Below, in pieces: positions 1 through 7,483 of a DNA stretch of 64,000 bases. A model generated the notes under the pieces. The model saw nothing but the letters and a program-made list of their open reading frames with translations. It did no database searches and was not told the DNA's origin. Source of the stretch: Pseudomonadota bacterium. GTDB lineage: Bacteria; Pseudomonadota; Gammaproteobacteria; Burkholderiales; Rhodocyclaceae. The translations under genes were made by a program, and so were the position numbers. The stretch covers positions 1 to 64,000 of the forward strand of contig JAGTRW010000033.1 in the NCBI GenBank assembly GCA_018262095.1, read 5' to 3'. Position 1 is the first letter of the stretch. Every line of letters begins with the position of its first letter.

Positions 1-183
1 ACCGACGATTCCCCACGAAAGATCGCCTGAAGCCAGCACGGCGTCGGTGAACATCGCCTGGTGCGCACGGTGAAACGCGCCGATTCCCAGATGAACGATC
101 GACCCGACCACCTTGCTGCGGTCGTAGGCCGGCTTGGCAACCGACGCAGGCAACTGGGAAAGACTCTTTTCGCAAAGACGCAT
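1..183 (-). CDS. Mannitol dehydrogenase / fructuronate reductase family protein, N-terminal part only
   Basis: Only the first 61 codons are inside the window; the gene runs off the left edge. The translation contains VHLGIGAFHRAHQA, the N-terminal nucleotide-binding region of the polyol-specific long-chain dehydrogenase family (UxuB, UxaB, MtlK), which interconverts keto-sugars or keto-hexonates and the reduced alcohol with NAD(H). The start at 183 is supported by an upstream AAGGAGAT at good spacing. It is divergent from a GntR regulator and close to a TRAP transporter, which favours a hexuronate/hexonate or sugar-alcohol catabolic role. The exact substrate cannot be assigned from the fragment. 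Confidence 0.85.
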   Translation of the reverse strand, partial: MRLCEKSLSQLPASVAKPAYDRSKVVGSIVHLGIGAFHRAHQAMFTDAVLASGDLSWGIVG

Positions 184-280
184 GTTCAGTATCTCCTTGT
201 ATTTTTATCGAAAATTCAGACAGAAAAATACGCACTAGCGACCTGCTACCAGCGTATTTCCTAGTCACGGCCAAACTTGA

Positions 281-298
281 ATACTTGTATACTAGCAT
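281..298. promoter_or_regulatory. Candidate GntR/FadR-type operator in the divergent intergenic region
   Basis: The interval between the dehydrogenase and GntR genes contains CTTGTATACTAG at 284-295, a 12-bp palindrome with 10 of 12 positions symmetric around GTATAC. FadR-subfamily regulators of uronate genes often bind short palindromes centred on a TATAC-like core. The placement between divergent genes fits autoregulation, but assigning this site to the adjacent regulator is inference. Confidence 0.4.
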
Positions 299-343
299 CC
301 AAAAAAAACAATTCAACAACTTTCTTTAGGTTAGAATAATTCG

Positions 344-1054
344 ATGGAAATAGAAAACTCTGACGACTTCGCAACAGCGACTTTTCGCCCCAAGGAATCA
401 GTTTCAATGGGCGCGCAGTTGCACCGCATCCTGCGCACGGCGATCATCCGCGGTGAACTCGTTCCGGGTCAGGCGATTTCCGAAATCGAAATGAGCAAGC
501 GCTTTTCGATCAGCCGGCAACCGGTGCGCGAAGCGTTCATCAAGCTCGGCGAAGAGCGGCTGATTGAAGTCATGCCGCAGCGCGGCACTTACGTGCGCAA
601 GATTTCGGTCAAGGAAGTGCTCGACGCGCGCCATTTGCGCGAGATCATCGAGCTTTCGATCGTGCGCGAGGTCACCGAGAAGCACGATGCGTCGTTGATC
701 AAGACGCTACGCCAGCTCATCGCGCAGCAACAGAAGGTCAAACCCGGCGACAGCCGCAGCTTCCTGGCGCTTGACGAGGAATTGCATCGTACGCTGGCGC
801 TGCACGCCGGCCGCGAGCTGGCTTGGCGGGTCACCGAGAGCATCAAGGCGCAGATGGACCGCGTGCGTTTTCTGACCTTCGATTTCGCGACGCCCATGCC
901 GCAACTCGTTGGCGAACACGCAAAGATCGTCGACGCCATCGAGTCAGGCGACGCCGAACTCGCTGCGCAGAGGATGCAAAGCCATCTGCGCGCGATACTC
1001 ACTTCACTGCCGCTGATCGCCGAGCGCTACCCCGAGCATTTCGTCGACGAGTGA
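344..1054 (+). CDS. GntR family transcriptional regulator, FadR subfamily
   Basis: A 236-residue protein with an N-terminal winged helix-turn-helix (about residues 22-90, including SRQPVREAFIKL and PQRGTYV) and an all-helical FCD effector domain (about 95-225). FCD-type metal and ligand residues appear around LDEELHRTL and the HAKIVDAI / HLRAIL helices. The family represses sugar-acid, uronate or short organic acid operons and is released by the substrate. It is divergent from the dehydrogenase gene and convergent with the TRAP operon, so it is the likely local regulator of both. The effector is unknown. Confidence 0.88.
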   Translation: MEIENSDDFATATFRPKESVSMGAQLHRILRTAIIRGELVPGQAISEIEMSKRFSISRQPVREAFIKLGEERLIEVMPQRGTYVRKISVKEVLDARHLREIIELSIVREVTEKHDASLIKTLRQLIAQQQKVKPGDSRSFLALDEELHRTLALHAGRELAWRVTESIKAQMDRVRFLTFDFATPMPQLVGEHAKIVDAIESGDAELAAQRMQSHLRAILTSLPLIAERYPEHFVDE

Positions 1055-1065
1055 GGCACCGCCGG

Positions 1066-1083
1066 CGGGCCGGTCCCGGCCCG
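1066..1083. terminator. GC-rich hairpin between convergent genes
   Basis: CGGGCCGG and CCGGCCCG form a perfect 8-bp stem around a 2-nt centre, directly after the GntR stop and before the end of the convergent TRAP small-subunit gene. There is no T-tract, so it may be only a transcription barrier or RNA-stabilising hairpin rather than an efficient intrinsic terminator. Confidence 0.35.
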
Positions 1084-1101
1084 CTTGGCGTCAAATCAGC
1101 T

Positions 1102-1629
1102 TCAGTGATTGAGATCTTCGCGGCCTTGATCGACGACCAGCGCTGGATTGACGATACTCGCCAGCTCAAGGTACATGTTCTTGAGCGTATAGAGCACCAT
1201 GATTCCACCGGTAATCGGCATGCAGGCATAGAGCCATTTCTTCGACATGGCGAAGGCGGTCGTCTGCTCTTCGGTCTGCAACATCAGTTGAAGCGCATAC
1301 CAGAAGAAAATCGCGATGAAGACCAGCGACATCACTTCGACCAGCAAACGATAGGCAAAGCGCGCGCGAACGCTCTTGAGGTACTTGGAAATCCAGTCGC
1401 CGACCGAAAAATGGCTGTGCGTCACCCACACTGCAGCGGCGCCGTAGAAGACCAGCGCGCCGTAGAGCAGCTCAAGGATTTCGTCGAACCAGTGCATCGA
1501 CATGAACGGAAAGAAACGCACGACGATGTTGAGCGTCAGGATGAAGGTAATCGCCGCAAACAGCACGATACAGATCCATTCGAGGACCAGCGTCAGTCCT
1601 TTGTCGATGCGATTAAAGGTCTGCTTCAT
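1102..1629 (-). CDS. TRAP transporter small permease subunit (DctQ family)
   Basis: A 175-residue membrane protein with four predicted membrane segments (about residues 15-36, 48-68, 92-112 and 133-155) and the DctQ-type region around the short SMHWFDEI stretch. TRAP small subunits sit in the inner membrane beside the large DctM channel subunit and help accept substrate from the periplasmic binding protein; uptake is driven by a sodium or proton gradient. It is the last gene of a minus-strand operon (binding protein, large subunit, small subunit), 34 bp after the large-subunit gene. This P-M-Q order differs from the commoner P-Q-M. Confidence 0.9.
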   Translation of the reverse strand: MKQTFNRIDKGLTLVLEWICIVLFAAITFILTLNIVVRFFPFMSMHWFDEILELLYGALVFYGAAAVWVTHSHFSVGDWISKYLKSVRARFAYRLLVEVMSLVFIAIFFWYALQLMLQTEEQTTAFAMSKKWLYACMPITGGIMVLYTLKNMYLELASIVNPALVVDQGREDLNH

Positions 1630-1663
1630 GATTTGACTCCTTGGATAGACAGTGGCAGTGAGT

Positions 1664-2953
1664 TCAATTCGCCACCCCCATCACGTAGTTGGGCAGCCAC
1701 AGCGCGATTTCCGGGACGAAGGCACAAAGGATGGTGACGGCAAGGATCGCGACCAGATAGGGAACACACTCGTAAGCGAGGTTCCACAGCCCGACCTTGG
1801 CAAAGCTCTCGACCGCAAAGAGACACATGCCGACCGGCGGCGTCAGGTTGCCGATCATGATCAACAGCGTCATCACGACGCCGAAATTGACCATATCGAC
1901 GCCGAACAGCGGGCAAATTTTCATGAAAATCGGCAGCGTGATCAGGAAGATCGCGTTGCCGTCGAGGAAGCAGCCGAGCACCAGAATGATCGCCATGACG
2001 ATCCACATGAAGGCCGTCGCCGAAGCGCCCATCGCGGTGAGCTGCATGATCAACGCGTCGGGAATGCGCTCGAAGATGGTGAACCAGCCGAAGAAGTTGG
2101 CGGTCGCGATGATGAACATCAGGCCGCAGGTCTGCTTGAGCGAAGCGAACAGGATCGGCGGCAGATCCTTGAATTTGAGATCCCGGTAACAGAAACCGAG
2201 CGCCGCGGCATAGAGCGTCGCGATCACCGACGCTTCGGTGGCGGTAAAGAAGCCAGTGGTGATACCGCCGATGATGATTACCGGCGCCATCAAGGGAAAA
2301 AAGGCCGCCTGGGTACTGTCGATGATTTCGCGCAGATTGGCGCGCGGATCTTTGGGCAGACCGCGCCGGCCCGCCATCAACCAGATCGCGATCATCATCG
2401 CCAAGCCCATCACGATGCCGGGAACAGCGCCGGCGAGAAACAGCCGGCTGACCGACACGGAAGTAATTGCGCCGTAAAGCACGAAGGGAATCGACGGCGG
2501 AATCACTGGACCGATGGTCGATGCAGCGGCGACGATGGACGCCGAAATCGTCGGCTTGTAACCGGCATCGACCATCGCGCGGTGCTGAACCTGGCCGAGG
2601 CCGGCGGCGTCGGCAACCGCCGATCCCGACATGCCGGAGAAAATCATTGAAGACACGACGCTGACCTGGCCGAGGCCGCCCGGCACGTGACCGACCAGCG
2701 CGCGCGCGAAACGGAACAGGCGCCCCGTGGTGCCACCGGTATTCATTAGATTGCCGGCGAGGATGAAGAAGGGAATGGCCAGCAGCGTAAACCCGGTCGT
2801 TCCCGAATACATGCGCTGCGGCAGCATGGCCAGGAAAGCGCTCTGCCCCTGAAAAACAAAGAAAGCGACGGCGGTCAGGCCGATGGCGACGGCGATCGGC
2901 ACGTCGATCAGCAGCAACAACAGCAGCGTGGCGAAAATAGCAAGCGTCAGCAT
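1664..2953 (-). CDS. TRAP transporter large permease subunit (DctM family)
   Basis: A 429-residue polytopic protein with about 12 hydrophobic segments, of normal length for the family. It shows conserved DctM features, for example GMSGSAVADAAGLG in the first half and the GCFLDGNAIFLI and NLTPPVGMCLF segments in the second. It forms the cation-coupled channel of a tripartite ATP-independent periplasmic transporter. The neighbouring dehydrogenase and FadR-type regulator suggest a sugar acid such as a hexuronate rather than a C4-dicarboxylate, but the sequence alone does not fix this. Confidence 0.93.
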   Translation of the reverse strand: MLTLAIFATLLLLLLIDVPIAVAIGLTAVAFFVFQGQSAFLAMLPQRMYSGTTGFTLLAIPFFILAGNLMNTGGTTGRLFRFARALVGHVPGGLGQVSVVSSMIFSGMSGSAVADAAGLGQVQHRAMVDAGYKPTISASIVAAASTIGPVIPPSIPFVLYGAITSVSVSRLFLAGAVPGIVMGLAMMIAIWLMAGRRGLPKDPRANLREIIDSTQAAFFPLMAPVIIIGGITTGFFTATEASVIATLYAAALGFCYRDLKFKDLPPILFASLKQTCGLMFIIATANFFGWFTIFERIPDALIMQLTAMGASATAFMWIVMAIILVLGCFLDGNAIFLITLPIFMKICPLFGVDMVNFGVVMTLLIMIGNLTPPVGMCLFAVESFAKVGLWNLAYECVPYLVAILAVTILCAFVPEIALWLPNYVMGVAN

Positions 2954-3008
2954 GAATAACCCTTTGCGGCGGTGGAGTCGGTACGAAAAATCGAAGTTCG
3001 GCAGATAT

Positions 3009-3041
3009 TAAAAAGGCGGGGCATCGCCTGGACGCCCCGCC
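3009..3041 (-). terminator. Intra-operon attenuator/terminator after the TRAP binding-protein gene
   Basis: On the minus strand, GGCGGGGC (3041-3034) pairs perfectly with GCCCCGCC (3022-3015) across an 11-nt loop and is followed immediately by a run of five T residues. It lies between the binding-protein gene and the large permease gene. Partial termination here would give excess binding protein over membrane subunits, which is the usual stoichiometry in TRAP and ABC operons. Confidence 0.7.
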
Positions 3042-3058
3042 GACTTTCCGCAGAAAAA

Positions 3059-4039
3059 TTACTTGCTGTTTTTCTCGACCATGTCCATGAAACGCTTGAA
3101 GTTATCGGCGCCGACGCGGGCTTTGACCTTGTCCCAGGCGGGGCCCATCGCTGCTTTCCACGGCGCCAGGTCAGGACGAGCAATCTTGATTCCCTTGGTC
3201 GTTTCAAGATCCTTGAGCTGAGTCGCCTCGGCGTCGCGCAAGGCCTTGCGCGCAGACTTCGCGGCGATCGCCGATTCCTCGGCGACGATCTTCTGCTGCG
3301 CCGGATTGAGCTTGTCCCAGCTCTTCTTGTTGACCACATGCACCATCGAACTGTAGGTGTAATTGAGGATGGTCATGTACGGCTGCGTTTCGTAGAGCTT
3401 GAGGTCGTAGATCGTCCCGACCGGGTTTTCCTGACCGTCGACGACGCCCTGCTTCATCGCCATCACCAGTTCGGAGAAGGCGATGGTCACCGCGTTGCCG
3501 CCCGCCGCTTCGACGAAGGCCTGGTAGGCGAAGGCCGGCGGCGTGCGAATCTTCATCCCCTTGAGGTCGGCCGGCGTCATCACCGGTTTCTTGGAGTTGG
3601 TCAGCTGACGGAAACCCCACTCCCAGTCGGACAGATGGACCAGGTTCTTCTTCATCAGCTCGGGCTCGGCCCAGGCCTTGAAATCGCCGTCGATGATCTT
3701 GTCGGCGGTGGCGTAATCCTTGAAGGCGAAGGGCGTGCTGATGACGTCGTAGAAGGGCAGGTGCTTGGCCAATTGATCCTGCCCCGAAAGGCTCATATCG
3801 ACTGCGCCGAGCATCACCTGTTCGAGGACTTCGGGGGGCGAACCCAGCGCGTTGTTGCCAAACAGGCCGATCTTGACCTCGCCGTTGGTGCGCTTTTCAA
3901 CGTTGGCCTTGAACTGCATGGCGGCGATGCCGCACGGGTGCGTATCCGAGGCGAAGTGGCCGAGTTTGAGTTCAACAGCGGCCTGAGCGCCGGTGGCGCC
4001 CAAAGCGATAAGAATCGCCAGTGCAAGTTTCTTCATCAT
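3059..4039 (-). CDS. TRAP transporter periplasmic substrate-binding protein (DctP family)
   Basis: A 326-residue exported protein with a signal peptide (two starting Met, Lys-Lys, then a hydrophobic stretch ending near AQA) followed by VELKLGHFASDTHP, typical of mature DctP proteins. The ligand-binding Arg region is visible as LKGMKIRTPP, and the VDGQENPVGTIYDLKLYE segment is characteristic. It binds the carboxylated substrate in the periplasm and hands it to the two membrane subunits encoded downstream. ATG at 4039 or 4036 could start translation; both follow AAAGGGGAAAG. A near-consensus sigma-70 promoter lies upstream. Confidence 0.93.
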   Translation of the reverse strand: MMKKLALAILIALGATGAQAAVELKLGHFASDTHPCGIAAMQFKANVEKRTNGEVKIGLFGNNALGSPPEVLEQVMLGAVDMSLSGQDQLAKHLPFYDVISTPFAFKDYATADKIIDGDFKAWAEPELMKKNLVHLSDWEWGFRQLTNSKKPVMTPADLKGMKIRTPPAFAYQAFVEAAGGNAVTIAFSELVMAMKQGVVDGQENPVGTIYDLKLYETQPYMTILNYTYSSMVHVVNKKSWDKLNPAQQKIVAEESAIAAKSARKALRDAEATQLKDLETTKGIKIARPDLAPWKAAMGPAWDKVKARVGADNFKRFMDMVEKNSK

Positions 4040-4079
4040 CTTTCCCCTTTTTTATTGAATTGATCAGTACCCGGGCAAG

Positions 4080-4107
4080 AGCATAAGACTTACGCTGAGC
4101 GTGTCAA
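4080..4107 (-). promoter_or_regulatory. Sigma-70 type promoter of the TRAP operon
   Basis: Read on the minus strand, TTGACA (4107-4102) is followed after 16 nt by TATGCT (4085-4080). The -35 box is perfect and the -10 box is good. The predicted transcription start is about 35 nt before the binding-protein start codon, and no other promoter-like pair is evident in this interval. Confidence 0.55.
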
Positions 4108-4250
4108 GGCTTTTGGACCATTATTCCATTTTCGCACAACCGAGAGCAAAGAGCGCGCCACAAATGTGCCGCGCCGGCGATAGCGCACCAGCCCAAGGCG
4201 CGCTACGCCATGGGCGCCAGAGCGGTTCGCGGATCAGGCCTAAACGCCGC

Positions 4251-5561
4251 TCAGTCGCGTTCGAACAGGGCGATCGATTCGACGTGCGAGGTCTGCGGGA
4301 ACATATTGACGACGCCGGCGCCGCGTAGCCGATAACCCTTCTGGGAGACCAGAATCGCCGCGTCGCGCGCGAGCGTCGCCGGATTGCACGACACATAGAC
4401 AATACGCCGCAGACCGTCAGCTCCGATCGAATTGACCAGCGCGACGGCGCCTTCGCGCGGCGGGTCGATCAGCATGCTGTCGAAATGGCCCAGTGCGGCG
4501 AGCGATGCCGGCGTGGTATCAAAGAGATTGGCGACGTGGTAGTCAACGCGCTCGCGCAAGCCGTTGGCTGCGGCATTCTGCGCCGCGCGGCGCAGCAGTT
4601 CGGCGCTGCCCTCGACGCCGACGACGAGCGCCCCACGGCGCGCGATCGGCAAGGTAAAGTTGCCCAGCCCGCAGAACATGTCGGCGATGCGCTGCCCCGC
4701 TTGCGGGTCGAGCAGCGTCAGCGCGCGACGCACCAGCACGCGGTTGATCGCGAAATTGACCTGGGTAAACTCGGTCGGCGAAAAGAAGTGTTCGACGTCA
4801 AAATCGGGCAGGCGGTAGGAAAGCTGCGGCGCGTCCTGCGGATAAAAACGGTAGGCGCTGGCCGGACCTTGCGGCTGCAAATAGAAAACGACGCCATGCT
4901 GGTCGGCGAAGGCGCGCAGCAAGGATTCGTCGGCCGCCGTCAGCGGCTTGAGGATGCGCAGGACCAGCGCGGTGATCGATTTGCCTATCGACTCGCCGAC
5001 CGCGACTTCGATCTGCGGCAGTGCGTTGTTCACCGACAGGGATTGCACCAGTTGGCGCAACGGCATCAGCAGCGCCGAGACATGCGGCGGCAGGATCGCG
5101 CACTGACGCATTTCGGCGACGAAGCTGCTCTTGCGTTCGTGAAAGCCGATCAGCACGCCACCTTTTCTTGGCACCAGATGGACCGACCAGCGCGCGCGCT
5201 GGCGATACGCCCAGGGCGCGCCGTAAATCGGCGAATAAAGCTCGCCGGGCTGGATCCGCGCCAGATGCCAGAGGTTGGCTTCGAGCACGCGCTGCTTGGC
5301 GGCAACCTGTGCGTCGGCATCGAGGTGCTGCATGCTGCAACCGCCGCAGACGCCAAAATGCGGGCAGCTTGGCGTCACCCGCTGCGGCGAAGCTTTGACG
5401 ATGCGCTCGCTGCGCGCCACTTCGTAGCTCGGCTTCTGGCGGTACGAAACGTAGTCGACGAGTTCGCCAGGCAGCGCGCCTTCGACGAAAATCGTCTTGC
5501 CGTCAAGCCGCGTGATGCCGCGCGCGTCGTGATCGAGCGATTCAATGATTCCGGTCGGCAT
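4251..5561 (-). CDS. rlmD: 23S rRNA (uracil(1939)-C(5))-methyltransferase
   Basis: A 436-residue RlmD/RumA. It has an N-terminal TRAM-like domain (about residues 1-60), a [4Fe-4S] cluster site with closely spaced cysteines in CPHFGVCGGC plus a later Cys in RQCAIL, and a Rossmann methyltransferase domain (DMFCGLGNFTLPIA, IDPPREG). The catalytic Cys is in the YVSCNPATLARD motif. It methylates U1939 of 23S rRNA using S-adenosylmethionine. I chose the ATG at 5561 because the longer reading frame to 5789 runs into the upstream gene and adds 76 residues without family similarity. Confidence 0.93.
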   Translation of the reverse strand: MPTGIIESLDHDARGITRLDGKTIFVEGALPGELVDYVSYRQKPSYEVARSERIVKASPQRVTPSCPHFGVCGGCSMQHLDADAQVAAKQRVLEANLWHLARIQPGELYSPIYGAPWAYRQRARWSVHLVPRKGGVLIGFHERKSSFVAEMRQCAILPPHVSALLMPLRQLVQSLSVNNALPQIEVAVGESIGKSITALVLRILKPLTAADESLLRAFADQHGVVFYLQPQGPASAYRFYPQDAPQLSYRLPDFDVEHFFSPTEFTQVNFAINRVLVRRALTLLDPQAGQRIADMFCGLGNFTLPIARRGALVVGVEGSAELLRRAAQNAAANGLRERVDYHVANLFDTTPASLAALGHFDSMLIDPPREGAVALVNSIGADGLRRIVYVSCNPATLARDAAILVSQKGYRLRGAGVVNMFPQTSHVESIALFERD

Positions 5562-5590
5562 GCCGCGCCCCCTAGCGAAAACGCGCCATT

Positions 5591-6310
5591 TTAGCGCTGT
5601 TCGGCCAAATCGGCCGCACCGAAGCGGCCGACCAGCATTTGCCGCTTGCCAGCGAAACCGGGACGCTTGGCGACCGCGAAGCCGGCAGCGGCGAGCGCCC
5701 GGCGAACGCTGCCGGCGACCGACCAGGTGGCCAGCGTCGCGCCGGGCTGCGCCAGACGCGCCAGCGACTGGCACAGTGCCGGCGACCACAGTTCGGGATT
5801 CTTGGCCGGCGAAAAGCCGTCGAGATAGAAGGCGTCGGCGCGCGAATCAAGCGTCGGCAGCGTCGTGACCGCGTCGCCCAAATGCAGCGTCAGGCGCACC
5901 CGGCCAGCGTCGAACTCGAGCTCATGCGCGCCTTCTTCGAGCGCCGGCCAGTGCCGGCAAAGCTCGTCGGCCAGCAGCGCCAGCTCGGGCCAGGCGGCAT
6001 GGGTGCGCGCCAGGTCGGCGGCGGCCAGCGGGTGTTTTTCGAGCGAAACGAAATGCAGCACCTGGCAGCGCAGCGGATCGTCGCGCCAGGCCAGCCAGGT
6101 CGCCAGAAAGTTGAGCCCAAGGCCGAAACCGGTCTCGACGATGACAAACTGAGCGCGATGCGCCCAACGATCCGGCAGGCAATTGCCCGCCAGAAAGACG
6201 TGATTCGCCTGGGCGTGCGCCCCGGCCGCCGAATGATAGACGTCGCCATAGCCTGGCGAGAACGGCGTACCGTCGGCAGCAAGCGTCAGGCGAGCGGGTT
6301 CGAGTGGCAT
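5591..6310 (-). CDS. mnmD: tRNA (mnm5s2U34)-methyltransferase domain protein, stand-alone (MnmD / MnmC N-terminal domain)
   Basis: A 239-residue protein matching only the methyltransferase half of Mnm[12 protein letters not shown] is the SAM-binding loop and [17 protein letters not shown] is the conserved MnmC segment. In Enterobacteria this domain is fused to an FAD-dependent oxidase that converts cmnm5 to nm5 at the tRNA wobble uridine. Here the frame ends right after the methyltransferase domain and no oxidase domain follows before rlmD, 30 bp downstream. Stand-alone MnmD is known in other bacteria. An oxidase partner elsewhere in the genome is possible. Confidence 0.88.
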   Translation of the reverse strand: MPLEPARLTLAADGTPFSPGYGDVYHSAAGAHAQANHVFLAGNCLPDRWAHRAQFVIVETGFGLGLNFLATWLAWRDDPLRCQVLHFVSLEKHPLAAADLARTHAAWPELALLADELCRHWPALEEGAHELEFDAGRVRLTLHLGDAVTTLPTLDSRADAFYLDGFSPAKNPELWSPALCQSLARLAQPGATLATWSVAGSVRRALAAAGFAVAKRPGFAGKRQMLVGRFGAADLAEQR

Positions 6311-6329
6311 CGGTTAGCAGTTCGCGCGG

Positions 6330-7250
6330 CTAGGCGTTCGGCGGCAGGTTGGTCTGCTCGGCGCGCTGCAGCCAGTCGGCGATGTGCTGGTGCGTCGCCG
6401 TGTAGATTCCGCTGGCGACCAGGATGACGATCCCGACCAACGACCAGTGGTCGGGAAAATCGCCGAAGACGACAAAGCCGATGATCAGCACCCAGATCAG
6501 CTGCGAGTAGCCAAAAGGCGCCAGACGCGACGCCGGGGCATGATCGTAAGCCTTGATCAGGATCAGATGGCCGATTCCGGCGAGCATGCCGAGGACGACG
6601 AAAGCGGCAGCGTCGAGCGCGTTCTGCGGCAAGGCCCACGAGTAGGGCAGCGCCGCCGACAAGATCAACGTGCCGATCAGACCGGAATAGAAGATCGAAA
6701 CATAGGGACTCTCCAGCCCGGCCAGCCTTCGCGTCAGGATCTGGTAGGCGGCGAAGGCAATGGCGTTGCCCAGCGGCAACAGCACAGCCCAGGAAAACAC
6801 GTTGCCGCCCGGACGGATGATGAACAACACGCCGACGAAGCCGCAACAGACGGCGACCCAGCGCGCCAACTCGACCTTCTCCTTGAGCAACAGCACCGAC
6901 ATCAGCGTCACCAGCAGCGGCGCGATAAAGGCAATCGCCGTCGATTCGGCGAGCGGCATGTATTTCAAGGCGCTGATGAAAAGGATGGAGGCCAGCGTCA
7001 GCGTCAGACCGCGCAGGATCTGGGCGCCGGGCCGCGCCGTTCGCACCAGCGCCAGACCGTAGCGCGGACCGAGAACGACAACCACCAGCAGCAGATGAAA
7101 CGCATAGCGCGCCCAAACGACCAGCGCCACCGGATAATTACGCGTCAGGTATTTGGAGAGCACATCGACGACCGAAAAAATGGCCACCGCGCTCATTACC
7201 ATCAGCATGCCGCGCAAGATCTGCGGCTTGGTCGTTGCGACGCTATTCAT
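6330..7250 (-). CDS. EamA/DMT superfamily permease
   Basis: About 306 residues with ten predicted membrane helices arranged as two EamA repeats (roughly residues 15-145 and 160-290). Typical sequences are the VVWARYAFHL and ALKYMPLAESTAIAFIAPLLVTL regions. The drug/metabolite transporter family exports or imports small metabolites, and the substrate cannot be predicted. The ATG at 7250 is preferred because the longer frame to 7286 adds 12 polar residues ahead of the first helix. It is probably co-transcribed with the two RNA methyltransferase genes downstream. Confidence 0.88.
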   Translation of the reverse strand: MNSVATTKPQILRGMLMVMSAVAIFSVVDVLSKYLTRNYPVALVVWARYAFHLLLVVVVLGPRYGLALVRTARPGAQILRGLTLTLASILFISALKYMPLAESTAIAFIAPLLVTLMSVLLLKEKVELARWVAVCCGFVGVLFIIRPGGNVFSWAVLLPLGNAIAFAAYQILTRRLAGLESPYVSIFYSGLIGTLILSAALPYSWALPQNALDAAAFVVLGMLAGIGHLILIKAYDHAPASRLAPFGYSQLIWVLIIGFVVFGDFPDHWSLVGIVILVASGIYTATHQHIADWLQRAEQTNLPPNA

Positions 7251-7483
7251 CGCGCCGCGTGTCCTCGGTTCGGAGCCCTGCGGCAATCGCTTGCTTGTTG
7301 GTCTTCGTAATTCGCCTGCCGCGCCGGCAAGTCCGTTCAGTACTGCACTGAGTCATCATTTTCTCCGCGGCCGGCAGTTTAGCGCAAAAGCGGCGCAAGG
7401 TCTGACGGCAACGGACTTCAGGGCCAACCGAGGGCCGCTGCAAGACCGTTCAACACCCGATCCGAGCGGCCTTCCTGGAAGTT

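Noticed and set aside
61-264. 67-residue plus-strand ORF at the left edge
   Set aside because: It is opposite a clear dehydrogenase N-terminus with its own ribosome-binding site; no support for the plus-strand frame.
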